Origin: Pseudomonadota bacterium
GTDB lineage: Bacteria > Pseudomonadota > Gammaproteobacteria > Steroidobacterales > Steroidobacteraceae
Direction: 5' to 3'
NCBI GenBank assembly: GCA_018241525.1
Contig: JAFEDR010000010.1
Location: forward strand, 186,001-250,000
DNA: 64,000 bases
The position numbers and the translations under genes are program-made. Under the pieces are notes generated by a model, which saw only the letters and a list, made by a program, of their open reading frames with translations, was not told where the DNA came from and made no database searches. Below are positions 57,189 to 64,000 of the stretch, piece by piece. Positions within the stretch are counted from its first letter, which is position 1. Every line of letters starts with the position of its first letter.

Positions 57189-58613
57189 TCAGGGCGCATC
57201 CGCATACCGCTTCACGAGCCGATACAGGAACTCGCGGCCTTCCAGCAGCGAGACCACGCCGACGTGCTCGTTGAGTCCGTGCACGTTGCCGAGATCGGGT
57301 CCGACGAAGATTGGCTCGATGCCGTAGGTCGGTATGCCGGCGGCGTTCAGGAACTTGCCGTCGGTGCCCGCCGGCTGCAGCACGGGCAGGATCGGGACCC
57401 CGGGCCAGAACTCCTTCGCGACCGCCTCGAGCGGACCGAGGATCGCCGGCGTCAGCGGAGGCGGTGCGACCCCTTCGGCACCGCGGATCGCGAGCGGCGC
57501 GACGCTGACGCCCGGGTCCGCCACCACCGTCGCGAGGACCTGCCGCACCGACTCGACGCTCGAGCCGGGGAACAGGCGGCAATTCACGCTTGCCCGCGCC
57601 CGCTGCGGCAGCGCGTTGAGGGCATGCCCGGCCTCGAGCATCGTCGCCACGCAGGTGGTGCGCAGCATCGCGTTCCAGCTCGGGTCGGCCCTGGCGACGG
57701 TCGCGGCGGCGGCCCGGTCGGTGGGGTCGCGCACCAGCGCCGACAGCGCCTGCGCGAGCGCAGGCTCGCCGCGCCCCGCGAGGATGCCGGCCATGCCCGC
57801 GAAGTAGCCGCGGCTCGCGTCGGTGAACTCGACCGGGAACTCGTGGGCCTCGAGGCGCGTGAGCGCATGCGCGAGGCGGTAGATCGCGTTGTCGGGCAGC
57901 GGCCGGGAGCTGTGGCCGCCCGGGTTCGTGACCTCGAGCCGGTAGCTCTGCGAGAACTTCTCGCCCGCCTGCACCTCGAGCGCGACGCGATGGCCCGCGG
58001 CATCGAGTTCGCCGCGCGCGTATTCGTTGAGCGCAAAAGCCGCCTCGAGCGCGCCGGGCTCGTGGGCGAGCAGCCACTCGACCGTATTGATGCGCGCTCC
58101 CGATTCCTCGCCGCAGGTGAGCGCCACCGTGAGCCCGCGGCGCGGCCGGTGGCGCTCGTCGGCGAGCCGTAGCAGCAGGTCCACCCAGATGGCCGCCATC
58201 GACTTGTCGTCGCTCGCCCCTCGCCCGTAGAACTCGCCGTTCTCCTCGACCAGCCGGAACGGGTCACGCGTCCAGTCTTCGCGCCGTGCCTCGACGACGT
58301 CGAGGTGCGCGAGCAGCAGAATCGGCTTCGCGCGGGCGTCGCGGCCCGGGACGCGCGCGATCAAGCTGCCGTCCTCGGGGAAGCCCGGCGGGACGATCAC
58401 CCGCAGATCCGCGGCCGGCAGCCCGAGCGGGCCCAGGCGGGCCGCCATGCGTTCCGCGGCGCGCGTGCAGCTGCCGGCGGAGTGCGTGGTATCGGTCTCG
58501 ACGAGCTCGCGGTAGATCTCGCGGAAGCGCGCTTCGCCCGGCCAGGGTGCCGCCGGCGCGACGGCCGAGGCGAACAGCAGCACGGTCGCGACGATTGCAT
58601 GGGCGGTGGGCAA
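57189..58613 (-). CDS. M20 family metallopeptidase
   Basis: 474 residues with a signal peptide (about 1-22), so it probably acts in the periplasm. Metal and catalytic residues: LLLAHLDVVEA, GRGASDDKS, CGEESGA and the C-terminal IPTYGIEPIF with VHGLNEHVG. This is the dinuclear zinc M20 fold (carboxypeptidase, acylase or dipeptidase activities). A dimerisation domain sits in the middle (PGGHSSRPLPDNAIYRLAHA). TTG start at 58613 behind CGGAG; it begins 26 bases after the tRNA-Leu gene. Confidence 0.82.
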   Translation of the reverse strand: MPTAHAIVATVLLFASAVAPAAPWPGEARFREIYRELVETDTTHSAGSCTRAAERMAARLGPLGLPAADLRVIVPPGFPEDGSLIARVPGRDARAKPILLLAHLDVVEARREDWTRDPFRLVEENGEFYGRGASDDKSMAAIWVDLLLRLADERHRPRRGLTVALTCGEESGARINTVEWLLAHEPGALEAAFALNEYARGELDAAGHRVALEVQAGEKFSQSYRLEVTNPGGHSSRPLPDNAIYRLAHALTRLEAHEFPVEFTDASRGYFAGMAGILAGRGEPALAQALSALVRDPTDRAAAATVARADPSWNAMLRTTCVATMLEAGHALNALPQRARASVNCRLFPGSSVESVRQVLATVVADPGVSVAPLAIRGAEGVAPPPLTPAILGPLEAVAKEFWPGVPILPVLQPAGTDGKFLNAAGIPTYGIEPIFVGPDLGNVHGLNEHVGVVSLLEGREFLYRLVKRYADAP

Positions 58614-58638
58614 GGCGAGCGCTCCGCGGGCGTGGGTG

Positions 58639-58720
58639 TGCGCGCGGAGGGACTCGAACCCCCATGCCTTGCGGCTGCGGATTTTAAGTCCGCTGCGTCT
58701 ACCAGTTTCGCCACGCGCGC
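58639..58720 (-). tRNA. tRNA-Leu (anticodon TAA)
   Basis: Minus-strand tRNA: 5' acceptor GCGCGCG pairs with CGCGCGC near the 3' end, the anticodon loop is CTTAAAA with anticodon TAA, and a long variable arm (CCGCAAGGCAT) follows, as expected of leucine tRNAs. The T-arm is GGGGGTTCGAGTCCCTC. CCA is not encoded. In E. coli a leucine tRNA follows the Gly and Cys genes at the pgsA locus; here two protein genes lie between. Confidence 0.92.
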
Positions 58721-58832
58721 GTCGTCGGGAGCCTAGCACGCGCCAGCCGGGCGGCCCGTCGCGCCTTGCAGCCGCCAATTTCCCGCCGGCACAATGACCG
58801 TGCTGGGCGCTGCGACGTGCCCGAGGATCCCG

Positions 58833-59378
58833 ATGATGACCACTTCCCTCGTGCTTCGCCGGGCGGGTGACGGCGATGCCGCCGCGCTCGCGCGGCTCGC
58901 CGACCAGACCTTTCGCGAGACCTTCGCGAGCGGCAACACGCCCGACGACCTCGAGCAGCACTGTGCGCGCTACTACGGCGAGCGGCAGCAGCTCGCGGAG
59001 ATCCGCGACCCGGCGCTCGAGACCTGGGTGGTCGAGGCCGACGGGGCGCTGGTGGCCTACGGCCAGCTCCGCCTCGGCGCGCCCTCGCCCGCGGTCACCG
59101 CGGCCCGGCCGGCCGAGGTGGCGCGCTTCTACGTCGATGCCCGCCACCACGGTGCCGGTTTGGCCCAGCGCCTGATGGACCGGCTGCTCGAGCGCGCCGA
59201 CGCGACCGGCGCGGACGCGGTCTGGCTCGGCGTCTGGGAGCGCAATCCGCGCGCGATCCGCTTCTACGAGAAACAGGGCTTTGCGGTGGTCGGCGAGAAG
59301 GTGTTCGTGGTCGGTGCCGATCCGCAGCGCGACGTCGTGATGTGCCGTCGATCGCCTGCACGCCGTGCGGTGGGCTGA
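58833..59378 (+). CDS. GNAT family N-acetyltransferase
   Basis: 181 residues. RFYVDARHHGAGLAQRLMDR with the Q/RxxGxA acetyl-CoA motif, WLGVWERNPRAIRFYEKQGF and FVVGADPQRDVVM are GNAT signs; this resembles RimI-like or spermidine/PaiA-type enzymes. Translation starts at ATG 58833 or 58836 (GAGGA upstream); ATG 58794 is possible but has a weaker site. It lies on the strand opposite to the flanking tRNA genes. Confidence 0.85.
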   Translation: MMTTSLVLRRAGDGDAAALARLADQTFRETFASGNTPDDLEQHCARYYGERQQLAEIRDPALETWVVEADGALVAYGQLRLGAPSPAVTAARPAEVARFYVDARHHGAGLAQRLMDRLLERADATGADAVWLGVWERNPRAIRFYEKQGFAVVGEKVFVVGADPQRDVVMCRRSPARRAVG

Positions 59379-59414
59379 GCGAAGCGCACGCCGAGTGCGC
59401 CGCGCAGGCCCGGC

Positions 59415-59738
59415 ATGACCTTGCGCGACTATCTCCGGCGCCAGGTTTGGATCGGCTACGCGATCATGATCGCCGGCTGGCTCGGCCTGCCGTTGTCGCT
59501 CGCGCTGTCCGGCGAGGCCGCGGACATTCCGCAGGTCGCCTTCTTTGCGGTCGCCGGCGTGCTGGTCGGCGTGCTGTGGCTGGTCGTCCGGGTCCGCTGC
59601 CCGAAATGCAAAGCGCGCTACGGCCAGATCGCCACCGAAATCGCTTTCGGCTTCGGGCGGCGGCAGCGCGTGATGTTCTGCCCGTACTGCGGCGAGCGCC
59701 TGGACCAGCCTTACGAGCCGCCGAGGCGCGTGCTCTGA
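59415..59738 (+). CDS. hypothetical membrane protein with zinc ribbon
   Basis: 107 residues. Two hydrophobic helices (about 12-33 and 40-60) are followed by a cytoplasmic zinc ribbon with VRCPKCKARYG and MFCPYCGERLD (two CxxC pairs). Function unknown; probably a small membrane-bound metal-site protein. It lies 36 bases after the acetyltransferase stop, likely as a two-gene unit. Confidence 0.65.
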   Translation: MTLRDYLRRQVWIGYAIMIAGWLGLPLSLALSGEAADIPQVAFFAVAGVLVGVLWLVVRVRCPKCKARYGQIATEIAFGFGRRQRVMFCPYCGERLDQPYEPPRRVL

Positions 59739-59791
59739 CAGCTAACCGGGCCGGCGGGACTGGCTTCGCGGTGCTCGGGCGGACGCGAGGA

Positions 59792-59865
59792 TGGAGGCGT
59801 CGGCCGGAATCGAACCGGCGTACACGGATTTGCAGTCCGCTGCGTGACCACTCCGCCACGACGCC
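59792..59865 (-). tRNA. tRNA-Cys (anticodon GCA)
   Basis: 74 bases including an encoded CCA. Acceptor GGCGTCG / CGACGCC, anticodon stem and loop with CTGCAAA (GCA), T-arm GCCGGTTCGATTCCGGC, discriminator T. Lies 13 bases after the tRNA-Gly gene in the same direction, as in E. coli. Confidence 0.95.
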
Positions 59866-59878
59866 GATCGAGAGAATT

Positions 59879-59954
59879 TGGAGCGGGAAACGAGGCTCGA
59901 ACTCGCGACCTCAACCTTGGCAAGGTTGCGCTCTACCAACTGAGCTATTCCCGC
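59879..59954 (-). tRNA. tRNA-Gly (anticodon GCC)
   Basis: 76 bases with encoded CCA. Acceptor GCGGGAA / TTCCCGC, D-arm AGCTCAGTTGGTAGAGC, anticodon loop TTGCCAA (GCC), T-arm GCGAGTTCGAGCCTCGT. Follows pgsA in the same direction, the conserved pgsA-glyW order of gammaproteobacteria. Confidence 0.96.
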
Positions 59955-59994
59955 CCGCGGCGAACTCCGAATTCTAAGGGTTGGGGCCGGCCTG

Positions 59995-60582
59995 TCAAGA
60001 ATGGCCGTCCGGGGCGCCGGGCCGGGCGGTCAGGTCCGGCCAGGCGGCCCGCAGGTACAGGGTCATGGACCACAGCGTCAGGACCGCCGCGACCACCGTC
60101 AGCGCGAGCCCGAGGTTGTAGGTGGGCAGGATCCACAGGTTCTCGCGAAACAGCATCAACGACAGGCCGACGATCTGGGCGATGGTCTTGAACTTGCCGA
60201 GCCCGGACACCGCCACCTTGTGGCGCTTGCCGACCTCCGCCATCCATTCGCGCAGCCCCGAGATCGCGATCTCGCGACCGATGATCACGGCGGCCGTCAG
60301 CACCACCACTACGTTGTGGTCGCGGGCCACGATCAGCACGAGCGCGGTCGCGACGATCAGCTTGTCCGCGACCGGGTCGAGGAAGGCCCCGAGATTCGAG
60401 ACCTGGCCGGTGCGCCGCGCGAGGTAGCCGTCGAGCGTGTCGGTGATGCCGGCAAAGGCGAACAGCAGGCCCGAGACAATGTCGCCCCAGCCGAACGGCA
60501 GGTAGAAGAGCCCGATGATGACCGGGATCAGCACGATCCGAAGCGCGGTCAGCAGATTCGGGATCGTGTAGGGATGCGTCAC
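59995..60582 (-). CDS. pgsA: phosphatidylglycerophosphate synthase
   Basis: 195 residues, CDP-alcohol phosphatidyltransferase family, transferring glycerol-3-phosphate to CDP-diacylglycerol. The family signature DG-x2-AR-x8-G-x3-D-x3-D is present in DTLDGYLARRTGQVSNLGAF and LDPVADK. About six helices. GTG start at 60582, one base after the uvrC stop, so the two are co-transcribed, with the tRNA-Gly gene 40 bases beyond. Confidence 0.95.
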   Translation of the reverse strand: MTHPYTIPNLLTALRIVLIPVIIGLFYLPFGWGDIVSGLLFAFAGITDTLDGYLARRTGQVSNLGAFLDPVADKLIVATALVLIVARDHNVVVVLTAAVIIGREIAISGLREWMAEVGKRHKVAVSGLGKFKTIAQIVGLSLMLFRENLWILPTYNLGLALTVVAAVLTLWSMTLYLRAAWPDLTARPGAPDGHS

Positions 60583-60583
60583 G

Positions 60584-62500
60584 TCAACCGTCCGGGTGCA
60601 GCCGTTCGTAGATCGCCTCGGCCAGGTGCCGGCCGATGCCGCGCACCTGCGCGAGATCCTCGATGCCGGCGCCGAGCACCCCCTGCAGACCGCCGAAGCG
60701 CTTCAGGAGTTCGCGCCGGCGCGCCGGCCCGAGCCCCGGCACTTCCTCGAGCACCGAGGCCTGCCGGGCCTTGCCGCGGCGCGCGCGGTGGCCGGTGATC
60801 GCGAAACGGTGGGCCTCGTCGCGGATGCGCTGCACGAGATGCAGCGCGCGCGAGTCGGGCGGCAGTATAAGCGGCACCTCCGACCCCAACAAGAAAAGCC
60901 GCTCCTGGCCGACGCGCCGGTCGGCGCCCTTGGCGACGCCCACCACCGCTGGCAGCGTCACCTCGAGCTCGGCGAGCACGCGCTGCGCCTCCGCGAGCTG
61001 CCCCGGGCCGCCGTCGATGAACAACACGTCGGGCAGCTTGCCCTCGCCCGACTTAAGGCGCCGATAGCGGCGCGTCAGCGCCTGACGCATCGCGCCGTAG
61101 TCGTCGCCCGGCGTCAGCCCCTCGAGGTTGAAGCGCCGGTAGTCCGCCTTCAGCGGGCCCTCGCGACCGAACACGACGCACGAGGCGACGGTCGCCTCGC
61201 CGCGCGTGTGGCTGATGTCGAAGCACTCGAGGCGCGACGGTGGCGCCGGCAGGCCGAGCGCCTGGCCGAGCGCCGCCAGCTGCTCCTCGACGCCCGCCTC
61301 GGTCAGCAGCCGCATCCGCAGCGCCTGCACCGCGTTGTCGAGCGCCATCTCGACCCAGCGCGCCTTGAGGCCGCGCTCGGCGCGGTGGATCTCGACCCGG
61401 TGCCCGGCGCGGCCGGCGAGCGCCTCGGCGAGCGCCTCGCGCTCGGCGATCTCGGTGCCGACCACGAGCTCGACCGGCGCCTCGTGCGCGAGGTAGTGCT
61501 GGGCGAGGAAGGCCGACTCGACCTCCTCGCGTTCCGCCAGCGGCGCGCGCGCGAAGTAGGTCGTGGTGCCGAGGTTGCGGCCGGCGCGGATGAACAGCAG
61601 CCCGATCGCGCACAGCCCGGGCCCGGTCGCCGCTGCCACCACGTCGCAGTCGACGTCGGCGCTCGCGCTGACGATCTGGTGCGCCTGCACGCTCTTGAGC
61701 GCGGCGAGCTGGTCGCGCAGCGCCGCGGCGCGCTCGAAGCGCAGCGCCCCGGCCTCCTCCTCCATGCGCCGCGCGAGCTCGGCCGCGACCTCGTCGTTGC
61801 GGCCCTCGAGCACGCGCGCGGCGGCCGCGACGTCGGCGGCGTAGTCCTCGCGCGAGACGAGCCCGACGCAGGGCGCGGTGCAGCGCGCGATCTGGTACTG
61901 GAGGCACGGCCGTGTGCGGTTCTCGAAGTAGCTGTCCTCGCACTGCCGCAGCCGGAACAGCTTCTGCAGCTGCAGCAGCGTCTCGCGTACCGCCGTGGTG
62001 CTCGGGTACGGCCCGAAGTAGCGGCCGCGCCCCTTGCGCGGCCCGCGGTAGAAGCTGAGCCGCGGGAACGCCTGGTCGGTCGACAGGTACAGGTACGGGA
62101 AGCTCTTGTCGTCCTTGAGCAGGATGTTGTAGTGCGGCCGGTGCTTCTTGATCAGATTGAACTCGAGCAGCAGCGCCTCGGTCTCGGAGCTCGTGACCGT
62201 GACCTCGATGGCGGCGATCTGCTGCACCATCGCCACGACCTTCGGCTGCACGAGGTCGGCGCGGAAATAGCTCGCGACGCGCGCGCGCAGGTTCGCGGCC
62301 TTGCCGACGTAGAGGATCTGACCGGCGGCGTCCAGCATCCGGTAGACGCCGGGACGTGCCGGCAGCGAGCCGACGAAGGCCTTCGGGTCGAACGGCCGCG
62401 CCGGGTCGACGCCGGGCTCGGCGATCGCGAGCGGCGCCGCCGGCACATCGGCGGCGGGAGCGGCGTCGGCAGGGGGCGTCACGGGCGGCATCGGCCGCAT
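60584..62500 (-). CDS. uvrC: excinuclease ABC subunit C
   Basis: 638 residues. N-terminal GIY-YIG nuclease domain (about 47-130; PARPGVYRMLDAAGQILYVG), a Cys-rich segment (CEDSYFENRTRPCLQYQIA, CTAPCVG), a UVR motif for UvrB binding (about 215-250), the RNase H-like second nuclease domain, and a helix-hairpin-helix C-terminus (about 580-635; EVPGLGPARRRELLKRFGG). It makes both incisions in nucleotide excision repair. A 40-residue Ala/Pro-rich leader precedes the GIY-YIG domain; the start could be ATG 62491. The order uvrC-pgsA matches E. coli. Confidence 0.96.
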   Translation of the reverse strand: MRPMPPVTPPADAAPAADVPAAPLAIAEPGVDPARPFDPKAFVGSLPARPGVYRMLDAAGQILYVGKAANLRARVASYFRADLVQPKVVAMVQQIAAIEVTVTSSETEALLLEFNLIKKHRPHYNILLKDDKSFPYLYLSTDQAFPRLSFYRGPRKGRGRYFGPYPSTTAVRETLLQLQKLFRLRQCEDSYFENRTRPCLQYQIARCTAPCVGLVSREDYAADVAAAARVLEGRNDEVAAELARRMEEEAGALRFERAAALRDQLAALKSVQAHQIVSASADVDCDVVAAATGPGLCAIGLLFIRAGRNLGTTTYFARAPLAEREEVESAFLAQHYLAHEAPVELVVGTEIAEREALAEALAGRAGHRVEIHRAERGLKARWVEMALDNAVQALRMRLLTEAGVEEQLAALGQALGLPAPPSRLECFDISHTRGEATVASCVVFGREGPLKADYRRFNLEGLTPGDDYGAMRQALTRRYRRLKSGEGKLPDVLFIDGGPGQLAEAQRVLAELEVTLPAVVGVAKGADRRVGQERLFLLGSEVPLILPPDSRALHLVQRIRDEAHRFAITGHRARRGKARQASVLEEVPGLGPARRRELLKRFGGLQGVLGAGIEDLAQVRGIGRHLAEAIYERLHPDG

Positions 62501-62534
62501 GTTCCGGCCGCCACCGCCCGCGCCGCAAGCCCCG

Positions 62535-63821
<1,287 letters not shown>

Positions 63822-63838
63822 GGCTTGCTCCCGGTCGG

Positions 63839-64000
63839 TTAGTCGATGTCGCGGTACGCGGTCAGGGTCAGGAAGGTCTCGAACTGCTCGCTCGCGGTCA
63901 GCCCGCGGAAGAGCTCGGCGGCGCGCGCGTAGTGGCCGGCGGCGTAGCCGGCCTCGCCCGCCTCCGCCTTGAGCCGTGCGAGCTCCTCGGCGATCAGTGC
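63839..64000 (-). CDS. aceB: malate synthase A, C-terminal end
   Basis: The last 53 codons of a minus-strand gene that continues past the right edge. The end reads [20 protein letters not shown] followed by [13 protein letters not shown] and TAA (63839-63841), close to the malate synthase A tail ending in ...EFLTLPAY. Being directly upstream of aceA supports this. Malate synthase joins glyoxylate to acetyl-CoA. The N-terminus and catalytic part are outside the window. Confidence 0.8.
   Translation of the reverse strand, partial: ALIAEELARLKAEAGEAGYAAGHYARAAELFRGLTASEQFETFLTLTAYRDID

Overview
The window is about 64 kb of very GC-rich chromosomal DNA. The gene orders fabD-fabG-acpP-fabF-pabC-mltG-tmk-holB-pilZ, ccmABCDEFGHI and uvrC-pgsA-tRNA-Gly-tRNA-Cys, together with a dif site matching the E. 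coli type at 23 of 28 positions, point to a free-living gammaproteobacterium. A lineage near Nevskiales, Steroidobacterales or Xanthomonadales is my guess; the sequence does not prove it. ATGA, GTGA and TTGA start/stop overlaps and TTG or GTG starts are frequent.

Layout. 1-9175: the end of a rhombosortase gene, then a plus-strand operon for fatty acid synthesis (fabD, fabG, acpP, fabF), p-aminobenzoate synthesis (pabB, pabC), cell wall (mltG), DNA synthesis (tmk, holB) and type IV pili (pilZ), closed by a hairpin. 9176-15120: a decayed accessory island with an integrase fragment fused to a truncated lipoprotein, a phage-type gene fragment and a dozen small hypothetical genes, two of them very short ORFs found by reading the overlaps. 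15172-24589: a chemoreceptor, an operon of SCO1-like protein, outer-membrane porin and phosphate-binding-like protein, a double cyclic-nucleotide-binding/rhodanese protein, a fatty acid oxidation enzyme, an EEP-family hydrolase, a TIR-like protein and a conserved hypothetical. 25455-31699: a tight five-gene signalling operon (membrane TPR/TonB-C protein, Ser/Thr kinase with a receiver-like N-terminus, Hpt/ATPase kinase, CheY-like regulator, CheX-like phosphatase). This is the most unusual system in the window. 31711-36628: mixed single genes (secreted protein, TPR membrane protein, acetyltransferase, GAF histidine kinase, DUF429 protein).

36644-39228: a PIN-toxin/ribbon-helix-helix module with a palindromic operator, a dif-type XerCD site at 37795-37822, and a second module in which a RelB/DinJ-type antitoxin overlaps a nucleotidyltransferase-like gene. 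FtsK-orienting motifs read by eye mostly point at the dif site, and the core operons on both sides are transcribed towards it, so the window probably spans the replication terminus.

39255-64000: a Sel1/pilin-like chimera, a D-aminoacylase, cstA with its small partner, an enolase-superfamily enzyme, arginase, an ArsC-like phosphatase, hemerythrin, a MAPEG protein, the complete cytochrome c maturation operon followed by an NTP/NDP-carrier-like gene, a CBS-domain protein, an M20 peptidase, three tRNA genes (Leu, Cys, Gly), pgsA, uvrC, and the glyoxylate shunt genes aceA and the end of aceB.
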